NCBI GenBank assembly: GCA_037126765.1
Contig: JBBCBC010000034.1
Span: forward strand, 16,056,691-16,120,690
Length of the DNA stretch: 64,000 nucleotides
Source of the DNA: Stenogyne calaminthoides
Taxonomy: Eukaryota; Streptophyta; Magnoliopsida; Lamiales; Lamiaceae
Direction: 5' to 3'
Position numbers and translations under genes: made by a program. Below are positions 46,761 to 58,130 of the stretch, piece after piece; within the stretch, counting starts at the first letter, position 1; each line of letters begins with the position of its first letter. Below the pieces are notes generated by a model. That model saw nothing but the letters and a program-made list of their open reading frames with translations, made no database searches and was not told the DNA's origin.

Positions 46761-48640
46761 TGATGAACCTTATAAAGATGAAGAGGGAAACCGACAAAAG
46801 TTGGAAGATCAACCGTTTGAAATTAAACGATCCAAATTTAGCGGTTTTGATCGAACGGATGGAAAAGATGCGTACGAAAAACTTTTGGATTTAAAAGCTC
46901 ATTTTGTAGCAATTAATACATGTACCCCACGTCCGCATTAAATGATTTGCAGGGAATACGTCACACAGGTAATGCGTCAAGAAGGTAAATAAGCAGATAA
47001 GATCCAGATAAATAAGCAAATAACAAGGGAAAAGAAAGGCGATATCGGTTGGTGATATAGTAATCGATCAATACCACTCGTGAGGTTGATCTCACTTGTT
47101 GATCTTAGTTTTACGCCTAAGCCTTATAATTTCCCAAATGTTCTTTTCAAACGACCGTTTCATTTTTCGTCGATTTCCTTCCGATCCTCCTCGATCGGTT
47201 GAAGTCCCCCCCTTCAACCGATATTCTGATTTTCCCATAGGCGATATATCCGATTTGTTGAGGTTTCAAGTTCAGGTGATCTTCTTATATCGATCGGGCC
47301 AGATGTATCGATTTTGGTTGACCTAATCGATTCTTCTCAAGTCAATCCAATTCTTGGGATAAGTGTTACCGCCAAAACTTAGTCTAGAATAGTAGTCTCT
47401 ATTCCTAAGTTGGTGTGATTTGACATGTAATTATTGTCGTAAATCTTGATATGTCAATCCGTAGTAAATTTCTCCAATTATCGGTCGATGATTTCTACAC
47501 ATTTGTCCTTGTGATGCAAATTTCTCTAAAAGGCTTTTTGAAATCAAATCTGCATTTGCACCCTTGCTTGGCCTCTATAAATTGGACCAATGTTTTACAC
47601 AACATAACCCATTCACCATACTTATCTTCTTTGTAAAATCATGCATTCTGGTGAACCCTTATTTCCGGTGAAACTTCCGGCAAACACCTTTACCCCCTTT
47701 TTCAATGATTGACTTTCAAATCAACCTGTGTGTCCTTATCTTTGTTTTCAAATCATCAAAGATTTCACATACAATTGTTGCCAAGCTCCTTTACCACCAC
47801 GGCGGCGGAACATGAGTTTGATATGCACCTTGTGTGTCTTCGTTATGACGTAACAACATCAACAGACTCGATTCGATATAAAACATGAGTTTGATATACG
47901 GTCTTGATGTGACAATATCTTCGGTATATCAACCAATTTCATGGCACACATGTGCCCATAAGGTCTTTGAACCAATTTCTTTGGAGAGTCCATCAATTTG
48001 GAGAGTCCATTGACTTCAGGTCTAAGGACTCCTGGCTTAGAAATCCTATCAAGGCCGCTCTCGCTCCACTGGTTTTAGCTTCAGCTAGCGCCTTTATGAT
48101 TATTTCAAAGCCTCTCTAACCATTGTTAAGTGGGGGAAAATGAGAGCATCAGATTTAAAATCTCTCTCTCCCCTGCTCTTCTTGGGTTTGGATGAGGGTT
48201 TAGGGTTTTCGGTTATGACTTATGTACTGACCTCCGGGTCCTTTGTACTTGTAACTTGTAATGTAATCTGACCTTTGGGTCTTTATCAATGAAAATTTCT
48301 ATTATTCCATTGTTGTGTAAATTCTCTGCTTTCTTATGCGATTGTAGGCTTTAATCTGTGAATCTTGCTTGTTGAATATCAGTTAAATCGACTTACAAAG
48401 ATGTAAAATAACCCAACTGATTTAATCAGATATCCCTTTTAAAATGAGCGTTTCCTTTAATCTGATAAACCTTAAATCTGATCAGTTCTTTTAATCTGAT
48501 AACTCGTAAAACTGATCGATTTCTCACATCAGTTCCTTGGTGATCCGATCGATTGAGATACTAAACTCAATCGATTCCTTTCGGCTGGTTAGTCTCTTAA
48601 CCACCGGTTCTGGAGAACAATCCATCAATCATTTTAGGTG
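46761..48640 (-). other. Non-coding spacer between RNase H and extra ORF in E
   Basis: No domain on either strand. The sequence is A+T rich with repeated atcgatt words. If the extra ORF is made from a spliced or separate transcript, its leader would lie here. Confidence 0.5.
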
Positions 48641-50430
48641 CTTTTTTCTCCAAGATCCGAAGTTACAGCTCATTGCACAATTCTCTAAATCGATCTCGGC
48701 TAGTGGCTTGGTTAGAATATCGACTTTACAGAAATCGGTGTGAATCTTTTTCCATTTCGATATTCTTCTTTTCAACATGATCTCTTATAAAATGGTGTCG
48801 ACATCCACATGCTTGCATCTTGTATGTAGAACAGGATTCTGAGTAATTGCAATGGCACTATTACTGTCACAGAATATAGGTACATTCTTAGCTACGATGT
48901 TATAATCCTCATTTGGCGACTAAGCGGAAGCGGTTTGGGAGCAATGACTTCTCTGCGCCCATATATTCGCTTGATAGTAGATGTCGAATCGATATGCGCT
49001 TCTTTGAAAACCACGAGATGGGTTTACTTCCTAAAAGCGACATGTTCCCGAGGTTGACTTCTGTTAATCTTGCAACCTCCATAATCGAATCGAGAATACC
49101 CACTAAGCTCTAGATTATCATCGATGGGTAAAATAAACCAAGGTTTATTGTCCCTTTAGATACTTAAGAATCCGCTTAGTCATGCTTCTAGGTGGCTTTG
49201 CATTGGATTTGCTCGAAATCGCACATACACCTCTTGCCAAAGGTGATATACGGTCTACTTGCGATCAGTATGAGAGATCAATGAGAGCCTATATTCTTTT
49301 CGATTTGTTTTTTCGACCATCCTCATCGGATCCATCTTGAATCCGGTCATCATAGGAATTTCGGCTTCTTGCAATAAATTCTAGTGTACTTTGCTTGGCG
49401 GATGAATATCCTTCGCACTTTGCTTCACACCGAGACCCGAAAGTAATTCATCCGACCCATCATGGACATCTCGAACTTCCTTGCATCGGTTCTTTGAATC
49501 TTTCACATAGACTCTTGTTAGGAGATCCGAAGATGATGTCGCCCACGTAGATCCGAACCATCGTGAATATCTTCTCCATCTTCTATTACGAATAAGGTTA
49601 CGTCCCTTTGTTCCTTTAGTGAACCCTTTGTCGATCAAGAAGCGAGAGTGTATCATACCAAGCTCGAGGAGCTTGTTTTGAACCATAGAGAGCTTTTAAG
49701 TAAGCGGTACACTTGGTTGTTCTTTTTGAAGCTCGGAGGTTGTTCGACATAAACTTCCTCTGCTAGTACCCCGTTTAAAAATGCACTCTTTCGTCCATCG
49801 ATACACGATGAACCCTCTCGTGGGAAGCATATGCGTAAACACCCGAATGGCTTCTAAAGCGGCGATGGTGCAAAGGTGTCATCATAATCAATTCCTTCTG
49901 ATTGTGAATACCCCTTCGCAACAAGTCTTGCCTTATTTTTGGTGATGACATTTTTCTCATCTCTCTTGTTCTTGAAAACCCACTTCGTGCCAATTACGTC
50001 TTGATGATTTGGTGCATCTACCGGTTCCCAAACTTGATTTTCTCTAATTTGTCCCGGCTCTCCCTGCATGGCTAGAATCCGACTTGCGTCTTGTAGAGCT
50101 TCCTCTATTGTTGTTGGTTCCTTCATAGATAAATAATGGCAATACATGACACTTTCACCAATCGATGTCTAGTTTTAACTTTATCGGATGGGTCTCCGAT
50201 GATCGATGGGTTGGATATTTGGTTATCCAGTCCTTACATTCGATTTGGCGTCGGTTTGGAGAACATCTTCCATTTCGATAAAGGTTTATTACTAGTATTT
50301 GGAGTGGTGCGGAATTATGATCCACTTGATAAGAACATGTCTCGGTGATGTTGGACTCATCATGTGTCGATGTCTGCATTCGTTGGAACTTCAGTGTTCC
50401 CTCAACCGGATGGTTCGGTTGATATTGTCT
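48640..50430 (-). pseudogene. Copia E RT and RNase H
   Basis: The RT begins with ALQDASRILAMQG and IGTKWVFKNKRDE, then ARLVAKGYSQSEGIDYDDTFAP (50147-49854). The core, with LGMIHSRFLIDKGFTKGTK at 49660-49610, continues across frameshifts. The catalytic block reads IYVGDIIFGS near 49560-49530, so the first Asp of YVDD is Gly here. The RNase H end at 48970-48640 keeps AKNVPIFCD-type and HTRCKHVDV sequence with frame breaks. The region is inactive as read. Confidence 0.85.
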
Positions 50431-50649
50431 CATTTGTATCGAACCTTCTTCACCGGAGTTTTTTTCGTACCTTAAGATCCGAATGATCGGTGAATCACTA
50501 GATCCGGAATGTATCTTTATTACGGTTTACGATTCTTTTCCTTGATCATTAATCGATCCATTTTTCGAACATCGGTACTTGTTGATCGGTACATCTTGTT
50601 CGAGGTGATTTCTCTTGTTGAAGATGCTTCATCAAAGACTACATGGGGT

Positions 50650-51545
50650 GTTTCTTCCACAAGTAGGGTTCGATGTTGTAAACCCCGAAAGCCTTGCTAG
50701 ATGAGGAATATCCTAAGAATATACCCTCATCGACTTGGCCTCAAAAGTCTTCTTCAACTCTTCTCATTGTTGTGTATGAAGCACTTACACCCAAAAACAT
50801 GGAAGTAAAAAACACGAGGTTTTACGCCCTTCCACGATTCATAGGGTGTTTTGCGGTGAGCCTTAGTCGAAGACATCATTCGAGTATGACATGCGGTGTT
50901 GATTGCTTACGCTTGTAAACGGCTTGGTATTGCATGTTCATTTAATCGTCGTGCGGCGAACTTCTTTGAGAGTTCATTCCTCCGATTCGCTACTCCATTT
51001 TGTTGTGGCGTCCTTGCGGTGATGTTTCATCTCAGATATACCAAACTTAGAGCAAAAATCAATAATAAAAGAGTTGTAAATTCTATACCTTTATCGATCG
51101 ATTTTTACTACGACACCCTTCTCATTTTGTAATCTCTTTAGCAAATTTCGGGTATCTTCGTTGTCGTCTCATTCTTATGTAAGAATATAACTTCGTAAAC
51201 TTGGAATAGTCATCCACGATTACGAGTATATTTCGTCCGTTGAGACCGATGGTGTAATCGGGTCCGAATAGATCCATATGAAGCATTGCGAAGATACTCT
51301 TATTTGGATGCGGTCCGGAAATTCCTTTGAATGAAGCTTTGACCTATTTTCCCTTCTGACACGCAGTACATGTCTGATCCTTTGAAAATACTTCATTCGG
51401 GAGTCCTTCCACTAGAGACATCCTTGCTATCTTATTAAGAGTTTTAAAGTTCAGATGGCTCATTCTTTTTGTATGCGAGCCACCGCTACTTTTGGAACTC
51501 TTGACAATCGAGCATGCATTTCTTGGGCAAGCTATTTCCAATCAT
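50650..51545 (-). pseudogene. Copia E integrase
   Basis: The pre-integrase zinc-binding region at 51480-51344 has RMSHLNFKTLNKIARMSLVE and CTACQKGK, the HHCC type. The core follows in broken frames: first Asp block HMDLFGP at about 51280-51260, then VIVDDY-like sequence. The SH3-like end with KSDEGIFL-type sequence runs down to about 50700. It corresponds to 62560-63518 in P. Confidence 0.8.
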
Positions 51546-51659
51546 TTGTGTAGATCGTCCCTTTCCTTGAACCAGTTAGCAAAATCTGTTGAGTGACTCG
51601 ATTCTTGATAGTGCATTGGTCAGTCGAGAACTCAACACTGAATCCGTTGTCGCAGAATT

Positions 51660-51900
51660 GTGAAACCGATAATAGGTTGTGCTTCAGACCTTCGACATAC
51701 GAGACTCAGTTATTTGTACATCATCATTCTCTAAGGTTAGAATCCTTTGGTGTAGCCAAAGTTATCATCACCGAAAGAGTACACGTGGGCCTTTCATTTC
51801 TATGTAAGAGCCGAGGAGATGTTTGCTTCGGTCATGTGCCTTGAGCATCCACTATCGATGTACCCAGATAGTTGCTTGCACACCTCCTTTGTTGGCGGTC
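51660..51900 (-). pseudogene. Copia E protease
   Basis: The - strand reads GGVQATIW at about 51895-51870, then the active-site block as atcgatagtggatgctca (Ile-Asp-Ser-Gly-Cys-Ser), with an extra g just before it that breaks the frame. It continues with sequence equivalent to P 62127-62360. The catalytic D-S-G itself is present. Confidence 0.7.
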
Positions 51901-52140
51901 CCACGCGATCCTGCTGACAAATCGGGGCTTTAGGTACCCCTTTTTGGATTGGGTCTGAGGGTTAGGATTAGTTTTGGGGATCCATACAAACAGAGCACTT
52001 CTATTGTGATCAGTTAGATCAGAAGGCCTGATTTGTCTCCCATACCTATCAACATAATCATACGTCTCTTTATATGCTTTCTGATTAGTATGATTATTAG
52101 TGTGAACCTTGGGTGACTTAGAAGACTTGGGATTTATCTT

Positions 52141-52509
52141 TTATGTTTGTCTTCTTTTCATCCAGTGTGGTTCTGGTGCAGCAGCCCTAGATTTCTGATT
52201 ATAGGGGTAGGTACGACTGCTACCATCAAAAGATTCATATCTTTTCGGCATAGGTGGTTTTTGCAGTTTACCTGAAGCATGCTTATTAGGCAGCTGACCT
52301 TGATTGGGTCTCAGATTGGACTTCCCTTTTACAGGTTGTCTTTTCTGATTCCTGATCTGTTGATCAGGTTGAGGTCTCTTCAGAAGAACTGGGTTCTTCT
52401 GTTGATTCCTCGACTGATGCTTTACCAGTTGGGGTCCATTTCTATTCCCCTTCTGGTTAGGCACACCGCCTTTACCTTTCGATTGGTCTTTTTCCCTTAT
52501 TAGATACAT
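52141..52509 (-). CDS. Copia E linker between gag and protease
   Basis: A basic, Gln/Pro/Arg-rich frame of 122 residues with KGKSNLRPNQGQLPNK and RRYESFDGSSRTYPY. It is the counterpart of 61537-62121 in P, and similarity between the two shows it is real coding sequence. It is part of the gag-pol polyprotein, so its Met is not a true start. Such long basic linkers are typical of the Sirevirus gag C-terminal region. The frame ends where it meets the protease linker, in a frameshift. Confidence 0.7.
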   Translation of the reverse strand: MYLIREKDQSKGKGGVPNQKGNRNGPQLVKHQSRNQQKNPVLLKRPQPDQQIRNQKRQPVKGKSNLRPNQGQLPNKHASGKLQKPPMPKRYESFDGSSRTYPYNQKSRAAAPEPHWMKRRQT

Positions 52510-53340
52510 GTTTGGCTTTTGGTGTATCTTTGAAATAAAACAAATGCGATTACACCTTTTTGAGATGAATCAGCCGGGGCTTTTGAGGATGTGGAAGGGT
52601 TCTCATACCCAAGTCCTTTCTTGTTAATCGTTGTTCGAAAATAGGCGTTCATGTCTTGAACGATTTTAGATGATTTTGTAAAAACCTCTATTTTCTTACG
52701 CAGATTATCCTCAGATGATTTTAGACTTTCATGCTTTTGGAACAGCTCATCGAATTTTGCTTGCAGGATTTTGAAGTCATCGAACTTCTTTGTTTTGTTA
52801 ATGCCGGTGATCTTTGATCTGCTTCTCGATCAGAAGCTTTAACTTCGAGAATTTTAAATTCCTCAGTTGCCTTCTCGAAGCGGTTCAATTGATCTAAGTT
52901 GAGGAGGCTTTCTTGAGATCATTTTCTTTTAGCAAGTCGATTATTTCGGTCCTCGACTTATCATTTTCAAACTTCCACTATAGCATAAGTGTCATTTGTA
53001 TTGGAGAGATCCTCAAGCAATTGCTCGAGTAGAGCTGCGGGTCAATCTCCCAAGGTGTGTGCTAATGATAGCGGTGTGAAAGCGAACAAAGCGGAGTTTG
53101 GAGGTTACCTCAGTTGGTCCTCCTTGGCCATCGGCGAGATCTCATCATAAATCAAGAGAATATCAAATCTTCATTTCCATAGAAGACAAACCCTTCTTGT
53201 CGAGGCGAAATCTTTCTGAGGAGTATCGAGTCCTCGGAGGGTAGATCTGAATCGTCGATTTCGGCGGTGTAGAACAACCATGGCTTTTACGTCCTGTCAC
53301 CGATTTGCTCTCTTATATTTCTCTTTTCTTCCCTTTCTCT
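52510..53340 (-). pseudogene. Copia E gag C-terminal coiled-coil and acidic region
   Basis: Corresponds to 60700-61500 in P. Short readable pieces on the - strand include FQDMNAYFRTTINKK-like and acidic stretches. No frame exceeds about 60 codons here. Several differences from P involve CAG/CTG sites and A/T runs. Confidence 0.55.
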
Positions 53341-54484
53341 TGGCGTCAGTGCAGGCGTCTGGCAGTAGTGACCGCTTCTCACAATTGAAACCGCCCTTGA
53401 TCCATGGAACCTTTTCTTCGGTGAATCACTCGTCTGTATGATCTATCGGGTGACTTTTGTCGATAGTAGTTTGAGCTTCTTACATGCGATTGGTTATCTC
53501 TTCTTTCATCCTTTAGATTATCTCTTTTCCTTTCATCTCTGTGATCTCTCCAATCATCAGATCTGGTTCTTTCTGGAGATCTATTGTCTGATCTCCTATC
53601 TTTCCCTCGGCTATGTTGATAATCTTTATAGAATCTTCGATACTTACCCAGTTGAGTATTTAATTTCTCTAGTTTCACAGTAAGCGAGCGTCGATTGCTC
53701 TGCGACTTATGATGTTTCAATGGGCTCATTGGTCTTCAATCTCTATTTGGTTGCCTTAAAAGCAATCGATTTGGAAGTTGAAGCTTGTGGGCACCTCATC
53801 TTCATCTGCTTGTCCTCTCTCAATTAAATCGAACTCGTGAGCTTTAAGGCTCAAGAACAAGCTACTTGGCTTCATTTTTGAAATGTCTTGGCAATCCTTG
53901 ATTACCGTGACTTTCATGTCCCATTTCTTGGTGAGAGACCTTAAAATTTTGTAGTTGATATCTTTATCAGACATCTCTCTACCAAGTTCTCGAAGTTTGT
54001 TTATTGACATAGTAATCCTTCCATCGAGTTCGTTGATGGTTTTCGATTTAGGCAAGCATCTTCAATTTTTGAACTTTACCGGTTCGCCTCTGCAGACGGG
54101 TGTCTTTTATCGGTCATTTCCCTCGCGATATATTTCAGCGGAGTATCCCACATTGCTTTCGCAGATTTGAGATATTTAATCTTTTCCTTGGTGACCTTAT
54201 CCATTGTTTTCATGATAATATGCCTTGCGATAGTATCTAGAGTATCGATTTTCTTTCCTCTGCATCCATCAAAATTTGGGCTTTTTTCGCACAAGACTTC
54301 GGGGCAAAATCGGATCTCCTCCAACCGCAGAGTTGTCGTAATATATGATGATGGGTCCTCTTTCGATGACTTCCATCATTACGCCACTAATCGAACCTAG
54401 ATGGTTGGACATATATATGGCCCAATCTGCATACTCATCGATTGAGAACTTCGAGATCATGATACATACCGAGGTGTTATCCAT
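53341..54484 (-). pseudogene. Copia E gag
   Basis: Starts at ATG 54484 (MDNTSVCIM). The N-terminal block has FSIDEYADWAIYMSNHLG and EVIERGPIII. The UBN2-type core follows at 54324-54076 (DTIARHIIMKTMDKVTKEKI) and 54055-53756 (NELDGRITMSINKLRELG, YKILRSLTKKWDMKVTVIKD). An Arg/Asp-rich basic linker is at 53729-53379. A damaged zinc knuckle (FNCEK, near 53390-53350) ends the recognisable part. At least three frameshifts separate the blocks. Confidence 0.85.
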
Positions 54485-54605
54485 GCCGAGTGTTTTTGGA
54501 AAATGAATGAGTTTTAAAAGGTTTTTCAAGATCGATTCGATCGACCAAAAGATTCTTCCTCAAGAATCGATGATACACAAAGTCGATTGGTGCGTAGAAC
54601 CAACC

Positions 54606-54616
54606 GCTCGATACCA
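54606..54616 (-). other. Primer-binding site of copia E (one base short)
   Basis: gctcgatacca. A tRNA-iMet site would read gctctgatacca in this orientation. The only difference is loss of the T in CTG. Confidence 0.75.
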
Positions 54617-54618
54617 AC

Positions 54619-56157
54619 ATAGGTCGAGCGGGTTTGTGAGGGCGTAAGTCTAGAGGGAGGGTGAATAGACTTGAAAAACTTTTGTCTGGTCGAGGTGTGA
54701 GGCGATTGCTTTGATCAGTCGCGAGTGAATCGGTTTTGGATCGATAACCGACTTACTAATCGCTGAAAGGCGGATCGATTCGGTAACTATCGGTTTAAGC
54801 GATGTGTGCGGAAGCTTAAGTTTTACCGTGAAAAACCGGTTTTTTGTAAATCGGATTCCAAAGTTAGTGTTTTTAACGGGTTGTGAAATGTCAAGCTTGA
54901 TCGGATCGAAGCTTGGTGCTGGTGATCTCAACCGAATATGTATGCGCTTTAAAGGTTGTGTGCAATAGTGTGGGCCAGTTAATCAAAGCGATAAAAGGCA
55001 CACAAGATTTATAGTGGTTCGGACAAACCCGATCCTACGTCCACTCTTCCCTATCACAAGGGGCACCAACTTAACCAACTGGACTTAGTTTTATGTGTTA
55101 GTCCAACACAAGACAATCGAGCAGATATTTAAGGAGTTCTCACTCAACCGATCCGATAAATCGAACTAGAAACCCTAGTCTCGAAATCTTTGCTAAACAA
55201 CTTAACCTAACTTTGGGTTTGGATAAGATTGTTTTGGTTCCAACTATGAAATCTTTTCTAGTGTTTAAGGTAGCCTATCGCCTAGATGAAAAGATTTACG
55301 TGCTAAGAACTTATGGAATGAACACTTAATAAAATAATCTTCTTGATCGTGTTCTTCGTGCGGAAATCTGATAATACTTTAGCTTCTTGATTGTTCAGTG
55401 TTTCCGTGTTCTCACTCTAAAGTGTGATCCCATATTTATAGACCTTGAAATCAAAGAGTCGTTGGAGAAGCAATTTGAATTTCGGGCTATATTAAATAGG
55501 TTTGCGGGATTGATGTGGCGTCTTGAGGCATGGCGAAAAGCGTGAACTTGTATTTTATAGCCGTTAGAGAGCGACGATCGAATCCCTTACTTGTCGGCTC
55601 GATCATCGTGTCTTGTTCTTATTGGTTGAGCAGGCGCTTTCCGATGTTGTTCTTCCAACTAATGTTGACATTCTTCTTGTCCGGATCATAGGCGTATGAT
55701 TAGGTGAAGCATCGGTTTTTCACTGGTGGTGACGATCGGTCGAAGCGATCGGTCTACCGATGGAGTCTTCGGTGCGGTTGACTTAGCTTCAACTAGCGGA
55801 CTCGGTGATGTAGGTCTTACGGTCCGATCTTACGAAAGTCATCGATCTTCAAGTATTACGAGTTTGAGCTTCATGACTTGGTGAGATATCGACTAGATCG
55901 GATCGATCGATCTTACATTCTTTCTCTAGCATTACGGCTGTCGGGATATCATTTGTTCTTTGGATTTTTAGATCTGACTTATACATATTGAGGTTCCCCC
56001 TCAATATGTGACCTATCTATTACATCAGTTGTTCTATACAGTAATTATCAACTGGTATTCTATAAACGGTAATATAAACATCAGTCAGCTAACAGGTCTG
56101 ACTGGTCCTATTACATGTGTTTCTGGAACTTTTATCAAAACTATAAATTTCCCAACA
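54619..56157 (-). mobile_element. Copia E 5' LTR
   Basis: 1539 bp. Its inner end reads ataggtcgag where the 3' LTR has tgtaggtccc. The outer end is tttcccaaca. It is collinear with 41691-43252, but CAG/CTG sites are largely replaced by CG-containing strings. Confidence 0.93.
55433..55440 (-). promoter_or_regulatory. TATA box of copia E 5' LTR
   Basis: tatttata on the + strand (tataaata on the - strand), in the same context as 42514-42521. It would drive the E transcript leftwards. Confidence 0.7.
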
Positions 56158-56162
56158 TTTAT
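56158..56162. repeat. Target-site duplication of E, right (TTTAT)
   Basis: tttat directly after cccaaca. It pairs with 41686-41690. Confidence 0.92.
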
Positions 56163-57370
56163 TATGAAGATAATTCCTAATCTTGAAAACCATATCTCAA
56201 AGATACATTTTTCCCTACAGATATTTTCCTACAATAATATTCCATAATATTATTTTGGGATTCTTATTTAATTAAATCTAATTTAATTAAATAATAATAA
56301 TAATTAATTCCAAATTAATATATTATTAATTCTCCATAAATTAAATATTAAATCTAATTTAATACTTAATCAACCAACTATAATCCGTACACGGGAGTAA
56401 CTTGTTGTGTGACCCATAGACCATCATATATCGAGCGATTAATCAAACTAACGGTCTTAATTGAACCCTAGACAATAAATCAGACAATCTCAATATATGA
56501 AAGTGCGTTGCGTAGAAATGTAACTACATAAGAATCGTAACATGGGCTATTGCGATTTCCTCCTTTCATTCACAAATACTCGATTAGCCTTGAACATGAT
56601 GAAGTGTCTATTCAAATAGCTTAATCGATTTATCTCGAATCACTAATTGATCATTCGTGTCACCTTTGGTCACAAAGTCCAAGGTGACGATGCATTAAAA
56701 ATGACTTTGATCCAATTATGATGAGAAGATTAGTATTCTCTCTAAATCCACTTTGAGGAATGAATCCTTATCTTGGTTCAACTACCACGCACATGCATTT
56801 CGTGATGAACCCAATCCAAGCCATACCCCATGGAAGGGTGTAAGCGTCGGTCATGGTCAAAGTTCATCACTCCACACATGTCGTGCGTATTGACCTCAAG
56901 TCGAAGGAGTATCGCATCGCTCCCACTAACCGAGACACCCGTAGACACATATAGTGGAACTACATCAAACTATTGCTCGGATGGGTATACCAATACCCTC
57001 TAAGGTATTTGTGCATCCATCATGAGATTCCCAGTATCTCGTAGTAAGTGAGATCTTACTACACTCTCTAAGAGTATGATGCAGATCGCACATCGATCTC
57101 CATTGCATTATCGATATCCCTTTCTTGATGATCCTTGATCGGGGCTATTTGAGAATCATGCTTAAGTCATCTGAGTTCTCACGTACTCAATGACAGCAGT
57201 GATTCAAGGGAACACAGATAAGAACAAATGCAAACAATCAAACATAATATTCTAATAAGTGTAACACCATACATTTAATATTAAATAAACAATAATATTA
57301 AACCAACACTGAATATTATTTTAGTACCATGTCCATACAAAGGATTGTCTCTAGGACACTAACACTAACA
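56163..57370 (-). mobile_element. Copia F 3' LTR, inner part
   Basis: Continuation of 41354-41690. The right end is ctaaca at 57365-57370, followed by the polypurine tract and RNase H. There is no gene inside. A repeat of the words aattaaat and taataat at 56265-56360 is low complexity. Confidence 0.85.
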
Positions 57371-57382
57371 ACCTCCCACTTG
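57371..57382 (-). other. Polypurine tract of copia F
   Basis: On the - strand caagtgggaggt, directly before tgttagtgtt. Confidence 0.8.
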
Positions 57383-57390
57383 AAATAGAG

Positions 57391-57737
57391 TCAATCGCCT
57401 ACATGCCTAACCCCTAGACCATTGAAATGTCTAGTGTGTACATGAACACTCAAAGCCTTGGTGAAAGGATCAACCAAATTATCTTCTGTGGGAACACGTT
57501 CTAACTCTAAATCCCCTCTAGCGATTATCTCTCTTATCAAGTGATAACGCTCGGTACATGCTTGTTTCTGTTATTGGATCTCGGTTCCTTAGCTTGCGCA
57601 ACCGCACCACTGTTGTCACAATATAACTTTATTGGACTGCCGGCACTAGGAACTACCCCTAGTTCATTTAAGATTTATTTTATCCAGACAACTTCTTTAG
57701 CAGCTTCAGCCGCAGCAATGTACTCCGCTTTGGTTGT
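57391..57737 (-). pseudogene. Copia F RNase H, C-terminal part, cut by element P
   Basis: The - strand reads TKAEYIAAAEAAKEVVW at the cut edge, then a stop. KLYCDNSGAVAQAKEPRS with the catalytic Asp follows, then a stop, then RVPTEDNLVDPFTKALS and the natural stop at 57391-57393. Element P begins at 57738, directly in this domain. The rest of F is not in the window. Confidence 0.88.
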
Positions 57738-58014
57738 TGTTGGGAAATTTGTATTTAGTTTTGATGGAAGTTCCAAAACAGGTTGTAATAGGACCAGTCA
57801 GACCTGTTAGCTGACTGATGACTTAGAATCAGATTAAGATGACCAGCTGAGATGTATAGATAGCTGATGTAAAAGATATGTCACATATTGAGGGGGAACT
57901 CAATATGTATAGGTCAGGTCGAGTTATCAGATGACCAGATAAGGTCAGATGATCAGAAGACTAAGATGGATCAGAAGACAAGAAGTCAGATGATCAGGTG
58001 AAGACAGAAGACAC

Positions 58015-58130
58015 TGAAGACTCAGATGAACCTGAAGATTCAGATAAACCTGAAGACTCAGATGAACCTGAAGACTCAGATAAACCTGAAGACTCAGTAA
58101 CAAACCTGAAGACTCAGTATGACTGAAGAC
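58015..58130 (+). repeat. 18-bp tandem repeat in copia P LTR
   Basis: About five units of ctcagatgaacctgaaga with small changes (ttcagataaacctgaaga and similar). The last unit has a 2-base insertion. It lies about 430 bp upstream of the TATA box. The Leu/Gln-rich frame on the - strand across it is only a shadow of the repeat. Confidence 0.9.

Larger units (their letters stand above)
34913..50422. repeat. Right copy of the 15.4-kb direct duplication
   Basis: Counterpart of 1-15390. Here the sequence continues without a break on both sides (D internal region to the left, rest of E pol to the right). This copy therefore shows the true context of the block. Confidence 0.95.
41691..56157 (-). mobile_element. 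Copia element E, complete, Sirevirus-like, 14.5 kb
   Basis: 14467 bp with LTRs of 1562 and 1539 bp, target duplications TTTAT, a polypurine tract and a tRNA-iMet type primer site. - strand order: gag, linker, protease, integrase, RT, RNase H, spacer, extra ORF, 3' LTR. The linker between gag and protease, the integrase/RT sequence style and an extra ORF in the env-like position point to the SIRE/Sirevirus lineage. It is long even for that group because of about 5.4 kb between RNase H and the 3' LTR. Coding regions are broken. It is inserted in the F LTR. Confidence 0.9.

Noticed and set aside
41691..56157. RIP-like or deaminase-driven mutation as the cause of the CAG/CTG changes
   Set aside because: The changes include loss of bases and gain of CG, and go both ways for CCGG/CAGG. 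Deamination predicts C-to-T and G-to-A without indels.
57541..57810. + strand frame of 89 codons with a hydrophobic stretch
   Set aside because: It is the shadow of the F RNase H on the opposite strand and crosses the F/P junction.
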